Part shown: positions 43,765 through 52,523 of the stretch, in pieces
Numbering within the stretch: position 1 is the first letter of the stretch
Layout: every line of letters starts with the position of its first letter
DNA from: Firmicutes bacterium TM09-10
GTDB taxonomy: Bacteria; Bacillota; Clostridia; Lachnospirales; Lachnospiraceae
Direction: 5' to 3'
Length of the DNA: 64,000 nt
NCBI GenBank assembly: GCA_003481005.1
Contig: QUKC01000009.1
Location: 71,857 to 135,856 of the forward strand
Position numbers and translations under genes: made by a program
The notes under the pieces: generated by a model
Databases searched by the model: none
Told to the model about the DNA's origin: nothing
What the model saw: the letters and a program-made list of their open reading frames with translations, nothing else

Positions 43765-44958
43765 ATGAAGGGACTTTCAGAAGAAGTAAGGGAGATTATG
43801 AAAGAATACATCGGCGACAACAGTGTAGCGGGTGTGACAGTGCTGGCGGTGCAGGATGGAAAAGAAATCTGCGACTGCCAGGAAGGCATGGCGGATATCG
43901 AAAATGGACGTGTGATGAAGCGCGATACGATTTTTCGGTTATATTCCCAGACGAAACCGGTTACCGGAGCGGCTGCGATGATTTTGATGGAGCGCGGCAA
44001 GCTGGATCTGTATCAGCCGGTTGCAGAATACCTGCCTGCATTCCGCGAACAAAAAATCTGGCGCAACGGCAGATGCGAAGCGCTTTTGCCCGGAGAACGG
44101 GAGATGCTGGTTGTCGATCTTTTACGGATGACGTCGGGGCTGATTTATGGCGATACGACGACGGAGCCGGGGCGGATGTATGAGCACGTTTTCGAAGAGG
44201 GAAAGGAACGGATGCATACGCCGGAGGCGATGACGACAAGGAATGTGGCGGATGCACTGGCAAAGTGCCCGCTGATTTATGCGCCCGGGCAGGGCTGGCA
44301 GTACGGTTCCTCTGCAGATGTGCTCGGTGCGGTTATTGAAGCTGCGTCCGGCAAACGGTTCGGGGAATTTTTGCAAGAAGAAATTTTCGAGCCGCTTGGA
44401 ATGAAGGATACGGCGTTCTGGGTGCCGGAGGAAAAGCAGGATCGTCTGGCTGCAGTCTACCAGACAGAAATTGACCAGAGTGGTCAAAACGTACTGAAAC
44501 GCTATACGCAGGATCATCTGGTCGTTGCAAACCGGATGGAAAAGTCCCCTGCCTTTGAGTCGGGCGGTGCGGGACTTGCTTCGACGCTGGATGATTATAT
44601 GAAATTTGCACAGATGCTGATGCAGGGCGGAAGCTTAAACGGTGTGCGGGTGCTGAGCGAAAAGACGACGAAGTATTTTACCAGTCCGGAGCTGATGCCC
44701 GTTTCCCAGAAGGCATTTTCCGGATGGGTCGGACTGGACGGCTACAGCTACGGCAATCTGATGCGCGTCTGCAAAAATCCGGCGCAGTGCGGTTATCTCG
44801 CAATGCAGGATGAGTATGGCTGGGACGGCTGGCTGGGTGTTTATTTTGCAAACCTGCCGAATGAAAAGACGACCATCCTGATGGGGATGCAGAAGGTGGA
44901 CGCAGGCACGTTTTCCATGACCCGCAAAATCCGCAATCGGATTGTGAGCAAGCTGTAA
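43765..44958 (+). CDS. Serine hydrolase of the beta-lactamase / penicillin-binding fold
   Basis: A 397-residue class C beta-lactamase-related protein (ClbP/EstB/PBP4* group). The SxxK motif is YSQTKPVTGAA, the tyrosine motif is WQYGSSADVLG, and FESGGAGLASTLDDYMKFAQML is a family landmark. No signal peptide is visible, so it is probably cytoplasmic and more likely an esterase or peptidase than a secreted lactamase. GGGAGAA precedes MKGLSEE at 43765; the in-frame extension to 43714 is not used. Substrate unknown. Confidence 0.85.
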   Translation: MKGLSEEVREIMKEYIGDNSVAGVTVLAVQDGKEICDCQEGMADIENGRVMKRDTIFRLYSQTKPVTGAAAMILMERGKLDLYQPVAEYLPAFREQKIWRNGRCEALLPGEREMLVVDLLRMTSGLIYGDTTTEPGRMYEHVFEEGKERMHTPEAMTTRNVADALAKCPLIYAPGQGWQYGSSADVLGAVIEAASGKRFGEFLQEEIFEPLGMKDTAFWVPEEKQDRLAAVYQTEIDQSGQNVLKRYTQDHLVVANRMEKSPAFESGGAGLASTLDDYMKFAQMLMQGGSLNGVRVLSEKTTKYFTSPELMPVSQKAFSGWVGLDGYSYGNLMRVCKNPAQCGYLAMQDEYGWDGWLGVYFANLPNEKTTILMGMQKVDAGTFSMTRKIRNRIVSKL

Positions 44959-45116
44959 AGAAAATAGAAAATTCCGTTTCGCTGGGAAATTGCTGCCTAC
45001 CAGAAACCGCAGGAAAAGAGCGTATGAAGGATCCCTTGTTTATAAATTCCAACCCGGAGGAACCTGGTTTTCTGAAGTTTATTGCTGCCGGAAAAGTACG
45101 TTTTCACGGAATTGCA

Positions 45117-45145
45117 TTGCAGTTTAAAACCGTGTAAAATATATA
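45117..45145 (+). promoter_or_regulatory. Promoter of the surface gene block
   Basis: TTGCAG (45117-45122), a 17-base spacer and TATATA (45140-45145), 35 bases before the sugar transferase start. The rest of the roughly 220-base gap from 44959 shows no gene. Confidence 0.7.
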
Positions 45146-45180
45146 ACTAGCTTTTACAATCAAATGGAAGGACTGTAAAA

Positions 45181-46599
45181 ATGTATCAGAGAAGATCGAA
45201 TCTGCAGAATCTGATGATTTTGCTGCTGGACTGTCTGACGATTGTCGTGAGCCTGATTCTGGCAAACTATATTCGAAATGGTCGGCTGTTTGAGAGCGAT
45301 GATGCCCGGATGGATTTCGGCCTTTTGCTCGGAGCAGTGCTTGTCGTTTTTCTGGCAATGAACCTGTTTGGCAGCCTGTACCGGAACATGATGCTGCGGG
45401 GACCGCTGCATGAATGCATGTGTGTGATTCGCAATAATGCAATCAGTTTTGCGGGCGCGGCGGTTGTACTGTATTTTATGGGACTGCTGGATGCTTACTC
45501 GCGTCTGGTGTTCTTCTATTTTCTTCTGATTGACTGTATCCTGATGCTGATTGTGCACCAGCTCTGGAAAAAATGTCTGCCGTCTTTGTATCGGATTTTT
45601 CGGGAGAGCAGGAAGACGCTGTTGGTTGCGGACGATGTGTTCGCAGTGCCGCTCGTCATGGATATGAAAAATTTTAAGGATTACAGCTATGAGTTCTGCG
45701 GACTGGCATTTCTGGGCGAGAAACCGGAAAATGGCGAGGTCGGCGGAATGTCGGTCGTAGCTGGGGCAGATGATCTGATCGATTACTGTAAAAGCGCGTC
45801 CCTGGATGAAGTGATCGTTGCAGTTGCGGATACCCAGAGCAAAGAGATGAAGCATGTTTTGGAAACGCTGGCAGAAATGGGACTGACGATTCATTACCGG
45901 ATTCCTGTTCCAGAGCTGTCCGGTGCGAGCCAGAAAGCTCTGACGCAGTTTGGGCGCTTTTATACGATTACCTATGCGAATCGTTTTGTACCGGTTGGGC
46001 AGCTGGCGATGAAGCGGCTGCTGGATCTGGTCGGAGCGCTGGTCGGCTGTGTATTTTTAGGAATATTGACGGTGATCGTCGGGCCGATGATCAAGCTGGA
46101 GTCTCCTGGATCGATTTTCTTTGCACAGAAACGGGTTGGACGCAACGGCAGAATTTTTAAAATGTACAAATTCCGTTCCATGTATGCGGATGCGGAAGAG
46201 CGCAAAAAAGAACTGATGGCGCAGAATGAAATGAACGGCCTGATGTTCAAGATGGAAAATGATCCGCGGATTACAAAGACGGGGGATTTCTTACGGAAGA
46301 CGAGCCTGGATGAATTTCCGCAGTTTATCAATATTTTAAAGGGCGATATGAGCCTTGTGGGAACCCGTCCGCCGACGTTGGATGAGTTTGCGCAGTACAG
46401 CCCATATCATAAGAAACGCTTGAGCTTTCGCCCCGGTCTGACCGGAATGTGGCAGGTGAGCGGGCGCAGCGACATAACGGATTTCGAAGAAATTGTAAAG
46501 CTGGATGTAGAGTATATCGATAACTGGTCTTTCTGGCTGGACATTAAGATTTTATTGAAAACTTTCCTGGAGGTCTTTACACAAAAGGGCGCCAGATAA
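45181..46599 (+). CDS. Polyprenyl-phosphate sugar-1-phosphate transferase
   Basis: A 472-residue membrane enzyme of the WbaP/CpsE type that loads the first sugar phosphate onto undecaprenyl phosphate for surface polysaccharide. Four N-terminal helices (about 10-120) are followed by a Rossmann-like CoA_binding_3 domain (130-265), a further helix (about 290), and the bacterial sugar transferase domain with KMYKFRSMYADAEERKKEL, PQFINILKGDMSLVGTRPP and GLTGMWQVSGRS. All catalytic motifs are present. GGAAGGA precedes the ATG. It is not inside a larger glycosyltransferase cluster; sortase-like and LCP genes follow. Confidence 0.92.
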   Translation: MYQRRSNLQNLMILLLDCLTIVVSLILANYIRNGRLFESDDARMDFGLLLGAVLVVFLAMNLFGSLYRNMMLRGPLHECMCVIRNNAISFAGAAVVLYFMGLLDAYSRLVFFYFLLIDCILMLIVHQLWKKCLPSLYRIFRESRKTLLVADDVFAVPLVMDMKNFKDYSYEFCGLAFLGEKPENGEVGGMSVVAGADDLIDYCKSASLDEVIVAVADTQSKEMKHVLETLAEMGLTIHYRIPVPELSGASQKALTQFGRFYTITYANRFVPVGQLAMKRLLDLVGALVGCVFLGILTVIVGPMIKLESPGSIFFAQKRVGRNGRIFKMYKFRSMYADAEERKKELMAQNEMNGLMFKMENDPRITKTGDFLRKTSLDEFPQFINILKGDMSLVGTRPPTLDEFAQYSPYHKKRLSFRPGLTGMWQVSGRSDITDFEEIVKLDVEYIDNWSFWLDIKILLKTFLEVFTQKGAR

Positions 46600-46623
46600 A
46601 AGACAGTTTTTAATGATTCATAT

Positions 46624-46656
46624 CAATAGAGTGTTCCCAAAGTGTGCATTTTATTC
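46624..46656 (+). repeat. Dispersed 35-bp palindrome, copy 3 (diverged)
   Basis: A 33-base version starting CAATAGAGTG and ending GCATTTTATTC. It matches copy 4 at 26 of 33 positions and lies 3 bases before it, in tandem. Confidence 0.65.
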
Positions 46657-46659
46657 ATG

Positions 46660-46694
46660 ACAATAGAATGCTCGCAGAGCGTGCATTCTATTGT
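46660..46694 (+). repeat. Dispersed 35-bp palindrome, copy 4 (best copy)
   Basis: A perfect 12-bp inverted repeat, ACAATAGAATGC / GCATTCTATTGT, around the centre TCGCAGAGCGT. It lies directly upstream of the sortase-like gene and inside the 5' extension of its frame, which argues against an early start there. Confidence 0.85.
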
Positions 46695-46739
46695 TGCCTG
46701 GGTATTTGGCTGCGTATTGCGGCAGAATGTGAGGAGAAT

Positions 46740-47543
46740 TTGAAAAAAAGAAAACCGGCAGCCTGTAACGGGCTGTTGAGAGGAATTCTGACAGGCATCT
46801 GTGTTTTTGGAGTAACGCTGTCCGGATGCAGCTCTTCGAATCCGGAGACGGCGGATACGGCAGGCGCTGAGACGATAACGCAGAGCAGCCCTGCAGAGGA
46901 AACTTCTATCGAAGAAGCAGAGGCAGCAGTGGACGCAGCACAGGTGGAAGCGGTTCTGCAGTCGGATGCAGAAATTCCTTTGAAATTGAACGAACTCTGT
47001 GCGTTGAATGCAGATGCATATGCGTGGCTGGAAATTCCTGGAACGGGCATCAGCCAGCCAATTCTGCAGAGCAGCATAGACGATGAATATTATCTAACCC
47101 ATAACGCTGCAAAGGAAGAGGCGGAAGATGGGGCAATTTATACAGAGACAGCCAACGATATAGATTTTTCTGATGGCAATACCGTAATTTACGGACATAA
47201 CACCTTGGATCGTTTTGAAAAGCTTCATGAGTATCAGGATCGTACTTTTTTTGATGAAAATCGGGAAGTGCGGATTTATCTGCCGGAGAAGATGCTTGTC
47301 TACCGCATTTTTGCAGCATATCCGTATGACGACAGGCATCTGATTGCCGCATATGATTTTTCAGATCCGATTATTTTCCGCAATTATCTGGAAGAAGTCT
47401 TTTCCATCCGTCAGATCGATGCTTTTATCGATGATACGATGGATGTGACGGAGGATGACAAGCTGATTACGCTGGAAACCGGTGTGAGCGGCGAGCCGGA
47501 TCAGAGGTATCTGGTGCAGGCAGTTTTGGTTGAGGGACAGTAA
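46740..47543 (+). CDS. Class B sortase-fold lipoprotein lacking the catalytic cysteine
   Basis: 267 residues from TTG 46740 (GTGAGGAG close before it). A signal sequence (LLRGILTGICVFGVTLSGC) ends in a good lipobox, then an acidic linker to about 75. The sortase B-type domain has AYAWLEIPGTGISQPILQS, YYLTHN, then NTVIYGHNTL with the active-site His (153), and RYLVQ with Arg256. The motif TLxTC reads TLETG: the cysteine is Gly248 (GGT against TGT, one base). A transpeptidase without cysteine should be inactive, so a binding or regulatory role is inferred. It overlaps the LCP gene by one base. Confidence 0.8.
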   Translation: MKKRKPAACNGLLRGILTGICVFGVTLSGCSSSNPETADTAGAETITQSSPAEETSIEEAEAAVDAAQVEAVLQSDAEIPLKLNELCALNADAYAWLEIPGTGISQPILQSSIDDEYYLTHNAAKEEAEDGAIYTETANDIDFSDGNTVIYGHNTLDRFEKLHEYQDRTFFDENREVRIYLPEKMLVYRIFAAYPYDDRHLIAAYDFSDPIIFRNYLEEVFSIRQIDAFIDDTMDVTEDDKLITLETGVSGEPDQRYLVQAVLVEGQ

Positions 47544-48640
47544 TGGAGCAGAAAAAGAGAAAACGCAGGAAAAAAAGGACGAAAAAGCGTTCCGCAATTT
47601 CAAAAGTTGGTCTTTTTTTCTTGATTTTGTTACTTGTGCTTCTGTTACTTGGAATTACTGTATCGGCAGGGTGGCTGTGGATGAACTACAGCGGTCAGAG
47701 CAGGCTTTCCCAAAAACAGGAAGCGGTACCGGAGCTGATGCAGCAGGCTGAATCGGAAGCGGAAAGCGAGATGATGCTGGAGGCGGGAAGCATCCGGTAT
47801 CATGGAAAGGTTTATACCTACAAAAAGGATATTCTGACCTTTTTGTTTTTAGGAATTGATAAAAATGGAGAAGTAAAGGCTTCTTCCAATCTCTTTAAGG
47901 GCGGCCAGGCGGATGCACTGTTTCTGGCTGTACTCGACCCGGGAGAGAAAAAGATCAGCGTGATCGGAATCAACCGCGATACCATGGCTTCCATGAATGT
48001 GTATGATAAGAACGGGAGATATTCCGGAAAACAGACTGCACAGATTGCACTTTCCCACGCTTACGGGGACGGTCTGGAAGAAAGCTGCGAAAACAGCCTG
48101 GATGCAGTTTCCAATCTGTTCTATGGTCTTCCGATCCACGGTTATTGCGCACTGAACATGTCGGTTGTATCGAAGTTAAACGATGCGGTCGGCGGTGTGG
48201 ACGTCGTGATTCCGGAATCTGCAAACGGACTGGAAAAGGGCTGGACAACCGGAGCCGAGGTGCATTTAGAGGGCGATGCGGCGTACCAGTTTATTCATTA
48301 TCGCGATACGGCGCAGGAACAGAGTGCAGAAGCACGCCTGGAGCGTCAAAAGCAGTATTTGAAGAAATTTATCCTTCAGGCAAAAAAAGCGATGAAGCAG
48401 GATATGACGCTTCCTTTGCAATTGTATACACAGATTACACCGTACATGGTAACGGATGTGACTGCGGATGAAGCAGTTTACCTGGCAGGTCAGGCGCTGT
48501 CCTACAACTTTGGGGACGACGATTTTTATTTCATGACGGGAACGGTCAAAATGGGAGAAAAATTCGAAGAATTTTATCCCGATGAAACAGCACTGTATGA
48601 ACTGGTGCTGGACGTATTTTATGAAGAGGCGGCGGATTGA
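47543..48640 (+). CDS. LytR-CpsA-Psr (LCP) family wall-glycopolymer ligase
   Basis: A 365-residue membrane-anchored protein. A basic cytoplasmic start (KKRKRRKKRTKK) is followed by one helix (about 24-46), a short linker and the LCP domain from FLFLGIDKNGE, with the active-site arginine/aspartate pattern in VIGINRDTMASM, then INVYDKN-like loops and AAYQFIHYRDTAQEQSAEARLERQKQYL. LCP enzymes move polysaccharide or teichoic acid from the lipid carrier to peptidoglycan. The upstream sugar transferase starts such a polymer, so the block probably starts and attaches one. GAGGGACAG precedes the ATG. Confidence 0.92.
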   Translation: MEQKKRKRRKKRTKKRSAISKVGLFFLILLLVLLLLGITVSAGWLWMNYSGQSRLSQKQEAVPELMQQAESEAESEMMLEAGSIRYHGKVYTYKKDILTFLFLGIDKNGEVKASSNLFKGGQADALFLAVLDPGEKKISVIGINRDTMASMNVYDKNGRYSGKQTAQIALSHAYGDGLEESCENSLDAVSNLFYGLPIHGYCALNMSVVSKLNDAVGGVDVVIPESANGLEKGWTTGAEVHLEGDAAYQFIHYRDTAQEQSAEARLERQKQYLKKFILQAKKAMKQDMTLPLQLYTQITPYMVTDVTADEAVYLAGQALSYNFGDDDFYFMTGTVKMGEKFEEFYPDETALYELVLDVFYEEAAD

Positions 48641-48735
48641 CCTGCACGCCGGATAAAACGGTATTGGCAGACGGGACACCGCCTGTTAATATAAAAACAG
48701 AAGCCACACAATTTTACGAAAGGGGGATGATTGAC

Positions 48736-49449
48736 ATGAAAAAGAAAATGGCAATTGTTCTTTCACTTGTACTCGCATGCTCTATGAGCATGACAGCATT
48801 TGCAGCTCCCAGCCCGTCTCTGAATACAGGTAATACGCCTGTTAGTCAGGTAACCGTTGATCAGTCTGTTGCAACAGCAACAGCTGGAACCGCTGAGTCG
48901 ACTGTCAGCGGTGTAGCCAGCGCGACTAGTGCAGTAGCAGTTGGAACAACATTCGCAACTGCAAAAGGAAACCAGGCATTGGATGCGGCTTCCGTTCAGC
49001 TGGTTGTAGCTCCTACAACTGTAGCAGAAACGACAACATCTGCCAACGAACTGACAAAGGCTTTGACTGCAAAAAAGGTCAAAATCATCAACAAGAGTGG
49101 TGAGAAAAACATTTCCCTGCTGAATCGGGAAGGCAAGGTAAAATACCTGTGCAGCAGAAATGTTTATCTGACGAATTCAAAGGGTGAACTGGTAGCAAGC
49201 AAGGGTTCTATCTCTATTGCAAAGAGCCTGAAAGAAATCCTGGGCGGATACCAGCTTGCTGAAAATGAGACCATCAGAGCAATGTACAAGAGAGCAGACG
49301 GAACCTTTGTAGCGCTTCCTGTTGTTATTAAGGGCGATGTAGTTTCTTTTGCACTTCCTTCTATCAGCGGTGTTGTTGAAGTTGTATTCACGGCGGCTGT
49401 TGGAACAAGACAGGAAACATTACAGTCTGAAAAAGCTCCCAAGCTTTGA
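48736..49449 (+). CDS. Secreted protein of unknown function
   Basis: 237 residues. A clear signal peptide (KKKMAIVLSLVLACSMSMTAFA) with an A-F-A cleavage site is followed by a Thr/Ala/Val-rich low-complexity stretch (about 25-95) and a compact domain of about 120 residues (KKVKIINKSGEKNISLLNREGKVKYLC to VVSFALPSISGVVEVVFT). There is no sorting motif or membrane anchor. AGGGGGAT lies before the ATG at 48736. It follows the LCP gene by 95 bases. I do not recognise the family. Confidence 0.75.
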   Translation: MKKKMAIVLSLVLACSMSMTAFAAPSPSLNTGNTPVSQVTVDQSVATATAGTAESTVSGVASATSAVAVGTTFATAKGNQALDAASVQLVVAPTTVAETTTSANELTKALTAKKVKIINKSGEKNISLLNREGKVKYLCSRNVYLTNSKGELVASKGSISIAKSLKEILGGYQLAENETIRAMYKRADGTFVALPVVIKGDVVSFALPSISGVVEVVFTAAVGTRQETLQSEKAPKL

Positions 49450-49517
49450 TGCATGGCCGACAGGCTAAGTTTTAGATCGAATAACAAATTAAATTGATTC
49501 GTGTGGTTTCCTTTGGA

Positions 49518-49559
49518 ACACCGCCTCCTCTGAAACGGGGAAGCGGTGTTTTGTTTTTT
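49518..49559 (+). terminator. Terminator after the secreted-protein gene
   Basis: ACACCGC pairs with GCGGTGT, followed by TTTGTTTTTT. Confidence 0.85.
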
Positions 49560-49565
49560 GCTGCA

Positions 49566-49598
49566 AAAAAAGTCCTCCGCAAAAACGGAAGACTTTTC
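49566..49598 (-). terminator. Terminator of the minus-strand remnant gene
   Basis: AAAAGTC-TCCG pairs with CGGA-GACTTTT around CAAAAA. Read on the minus strand it ends in a run of Ts and lies 20 bases after the stop at 49618. Confidence 0.7.
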
Positions 49599-49617
49599 TG
49601 GATGTTGGCGTTGAGAC

Positions 49618-50415
49618 TTATTCGTTCAAGGAATAACCGCAAGCGGTGCAATATTTTTGACTGTCTGCAGATTCGCCAATTTGGTGCTCTTCTTTTTCGG
49701 TATGACCGCAGAATTTACAGACCAGCTGATGATAGGATTCATCAAGACTTTGCCCGACGGTGTATTCATGTGTACATGGTTGACCACAGATCTCACAGAT
49801 ACCGTCCGGATCAAATACACATGCGCCATCCATTGTATGTCCACACACGGAACAGGTTCCCTTGTGAATCCGCACGCCGTCTTCGGCAGTCTCGGTTGTA
49901 TAGGTATACAGATGGGATTCTTCTTTTATAGCGCCGCCGCATGCACCACAGATTTCTTTATGGGAAGAATCATCAGCGGTATAATGATCAGCGGTACAGC
50001 TTTCTGCCTGTTCTTCGTTGATATATCCACAGAGGACACATACTGGACCGTGCATAGTTGTTCCGGTGATCTGTTTCCTACCGTCGAATTCATGATTGCA
50101 GGGGACCTCCGGTTCTGGTGTTGTCGGCTCCGGTGTTGGTGCAGGTGTCGGCACTGGGGTTGGAGCGGCAGAAGATGGTAAGGTCAAAGAGGACGGGATG
50201 TTCGAAACAGAGCTGTTGTCCGCACTGGAAGGGACGATCAGTCTGGGGGATGCAAGGATCTGTCCGTTCATTCCGCTGACTGTAAAGCCGGCTTTTGTCG
50301 TTGCGTCAATGGTCGTATATTTTCGGTTTTCTTTGATGCCGAAATTTACATAGTGAACATAGTATGCCAGAAGATCGTCGCCAAACGCCTTTTGCAGATC
50401 CGGAATTGTGCAGAA
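49618..50415 (-). pseudogene. 5'-truncated surface protein with cysteine-rich repeats
   Basis: The open frame runs from a stop at 50416-50418 to 49618 with no usable start codon. Its first 50 residues (LQKAFGDDLLAYYVHYVNFGIKENRKYTT) look like the middle of a surface-protein repeat, followed by SGMNGQILASP, a Pro/Thr/Glu spacer (TPVPTPAPTPEPTTPEP), and four or five Cys-x2-Cys zinc-ribbon-like modules such as CVLCG, CGACG, CSVCG, CEICG, CKFCG and CTACG. The signal peptide and N terminus are missing, and the break lies 15 bases past the end of the response-regulator gene. Read as a remnant left by a deletion or insertion. An internal ATG at 50271 could start a cytosolic product, but no good ribosome binding site is seen. 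Confidence 0.65.
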
Positions 50416-50429
50416 TCAACTTATGTTCA

Positions 50430-51161
50430 TCAAAGAAAGGAATCCGCAGCAATTTCATCCTCTGCCAGCATACGGTATCCGACGCCAAGCTCATTGATGA
50501 TATAGCGCTTTTCGCCGGGCGTCACGCCCATTTTCTTGCGGATGTTCTTCATGTTGACTTGCAGCTTCTTGACGCTGCCGTAGTCAGAATACCCCCAGAC
50601 AGTATGGATGATCGCAGTATACGTCAGCACCTTTCCAGCGTGAATGGAGAGGAACGCCATGATGTTGTATTCCGTCTGGGTCAGGTCGATCTCTTCTTTA
50701 CCTACAAAAACCTGTCGTGTATCGTAATCTATCAGCAAGTCCTGAAAGCGGAATTTCCCGCCGGGAGTACTTTCATTCTCTTCGCTGTGTCGATGGCTGC
50801 GGAGAACGGCCCGGATCCGAGCCAACAATTCCTCCGTGCCAAAGGGCTTGGTGATATAATCATTTGCCCCAAGATCCAGCGCCTCCACTTTGTCCCTTTC
50901 GCTGGAACGGGCGGAGAGCACAATGATGGGCACAGTGCCCGTCTTTCGCACCTCTTGAATCAAACTCATGCCATCCCGATCCGGCAGGCCGAGATCCAGA
51001 ATGATGAGGTCCGGATGATGGGAAGCGTACATCATCATGCCGAGCGCACAGGTCTCCGCGCAGAGAACCTGATAGTCGCTGGTTTCCAGATTTGCTTTAA
51101 TGAAGCTTCGGATGTTGGCTTCATCCTCTACGATCAGGATCTTAAATTTGTTATTGCCCAT
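50430..51161 (-). CDS. OmpR/KdpE-type response regulator
   Basis: A 243-residue DNA-binding regulator. The receiver domain has ILIVEDEANIR, the phospho-acceptor Asp in LIILDLGLPDRDG, VLSARS and the lysine in YITKPF. The C-terminal winged helix has DLTQTEYNIMAFLSIHAGKVLTYTAII and GVGYRM. The start MGNNKFKILIVE (51161) follows AGAGGGTGAGGA and overlaps the end of the kinase gene by 11 bases. It forms a two-component pair with that kinase. KdpE-like in sequence style, but no kdp genes are nearby. Confidence 0.92.
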   Translation of the reverse strand: MGNNKFKILIVEDEANIRSFIKANLETSDYQVLCAETCALGMMMYASHHPDLIILDLGLPDRDGMSLIQEVRKTGTVPIIVLSARSSERDKVEALDLGANDYITKPFGTEELLARIRAVLRSHRHSEENESTPGGKFRFQDLLIDYDTRQVFVGKEEIDLTQTEYNIMAFLSIHAGKVLTYTAIIHTVWGYSDYGSVKKLQVNMKNIRKKMGVTPGEKRYIINELGVGYRMLAEDEIAADSFL

Positions 51162-52212
51162 CGTCCTCACCCTCTCTTTCCAGAGCAAAGCTAAATACCG
51201 CACCGCCGCCATTTTTGTTTTTTGCGGTAATGTCACTGCCGTGTGCCTTGACGATGGCGGCGCACACAGACAGTCCGATCCCCATATTGCTGCGTGTCCC
51301 GTCCACCGGCGCAGCGATTTTTTCGTAGCTCCCGGTAAAAATCTTTTGAAGTGCATCCTCCGGGATGCCGCAGCCGTTGTCAGCAACCTCAAATACCGCC
51401 TTGTCTCCTGCGAGAGAAACGGAAAGCATCAGTTTTGTCATGCCTTTTGCGTGGAATACAGCGTTTTCCAGAAGATTCAGCAGCACCTGTTCAATAAGGA
51501 GAGAATCCATGGGAATGTCCACAAACTCGTCCGGTATCTGTGTGATGACCTTCTGACTCGGATGCTTTTTAGAAAACTTCATCAAAACGGAGTCGATCAG
51601 CTCATCAAGAACGGTGGGAGTTTTCACGACCTCCACTTTCGCGCCGTCGATCCTTGTGACAGACAGGAGATTCTCAACCATGCGGATGAGCCATTCGCTG
51701 TCTTCCTGAATTTCTCCCAGCAACTTGAGCTGCTGTTCCTTCGGCAGCGCATCATACTTAGAAATCAGTGTGGAGGATGACCCGTATATGGAGGTAAGGG
51801 GCGTGCGCAGGTCATGGGAGATCGCCCGCAGCAGATTGCCCCGCATTCTCTCTTTTTCATTTTCTGAGCGCAGTTTCTCCTGATCGCGGATACGAATGTT
51901 AAGCGTGCTGATGGAAATGGCGACGACCAGCATGATGACAGCGGATAAGATGCTTTCTTCTACAAAAAAGTCAAAAGCGTAGTATGGATAGGTGAAAGCA
52001 AAATTCACCGCAAACACGCTGACGATGGCCGAAATGATGCCATAGCAATACCCGTGGGTGTTCAGCGAGATTAAAAACACGCTGAACACAAAAATCATGG
52101 GTACCAGTGTCTGCGTGGTAAAGAGCTTCTGAATAAGCAAATTGACAGCAAAGGCGCTGCAAAAAATTAGGATTGAAAATAGAATATCCTTTTGTCGTTG
52201 ACGGTTCTTCAT
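51151..52212 (-). CDS. Sensor histidine kinase with KdpD-like DUF4118 membrane domain
   Basis: A 353-residue kinase. Four N-terminal helices (about 8-105) form a DUF4118-type membrane domain, followed by a short coiled linker, HisKA with the phospho-acceptor His in AISHDLRTPLTSIYGSS, and an HATPase domain with N-box NLLENAVFHAKG, EVADNGCGIPE and GIGLSVCAAIVKAHG. The large cytoplasmic N-terminal domains of KdpD are absent, so it resembles only the C-terminal half. AGGAGAAACAGG precedes the ATG. Divergent from the CNNM gene across a gap of about 310 bases. Confidence 0.9.
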   Translation of the reverse strand: MKNRQRQKDILFSILIFCSAFAVNLLIQKLFTTQTLVPMIFVFSVFLISLNTHGYCYGIISAIVSVFAVNFAFTYPYYAFDFFVEESILSAVIMLVVAISISTLNIRIRDQEKLRSENEKERMRGNLLRAISHDLRTPLTSIYGSSSTLISKYDALPKEQQLKLLGEIQEDSEWLIRMVENLLSVTRIDGAKVEVVKTPTVLDELIDSVLMKFSKKHPSQKVITQIPDEFVDIPMDSLLIEQVLLNLLENAVFHAKGMTKLMLSVSLAGDKAVFEVADNGCGIPEDALQKIFTGSYEKIAAPVDGTRSNMGIGLSVCAAIVKAHGSDITAKNKNGGGAVFSFALEREGEDDGQ

Positions 52213-52373
52213 CCTGTTTCTCCTGAACGATACTGCGGCATTATTATACCGCATAAGCGGAAGCGCTTCAAGATTTCTCGCAGGAGGATATTGTACCGCA
52301 TCTGTTTCTTTACTGAATCTACACCACGAAAATGCTATGATGGAAACACTAAATAAAAAGGAGGAAGAAATCC

Positions 52374-52469
52374 GTGGAAAACGACAGTAGCGACGATAAC
52401 GGCAGCCGCTCTTATATGGTCTGTTCGTATGTGACATATCTACGCCCTTTGCTGCGATATCGGGTATAG
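52374..52469 (+). CDS. Candidate 31-residue leader peptide
   Basis: A GTG-started frame follows a strong AAAAAGGAGG at good spacing in the gap upstream of the CNNM gene. The peptide starts VENDSSDDNGSRSYMVCSYV and ends LRPLLRYRV, stopping 54 bases before the CNNM start. A TATGAT -10-like box lies about 40 bases before it. The strong ribosome binding site is the only firm evidence; it may be a regulatory uORF or a decayed gene end. Confidence 0.4.
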   Translation: MENDSSDDNGSRSYMVCSYVTYLRPLLRYRV

Positions 52470-52523
52470 ACGTGTCTTTTTTGTATGAAATAATCGTAGG
52501 AACAGAACATAAAGGAGTTTGAA

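Noticed and set aside
46644..46739. Longer N terminus for the sortase-like gene
   Set aside because: It would translate the dispersed palindrome and place residues before the signal peptide; TTG at 46740 has the ribosome binding site.
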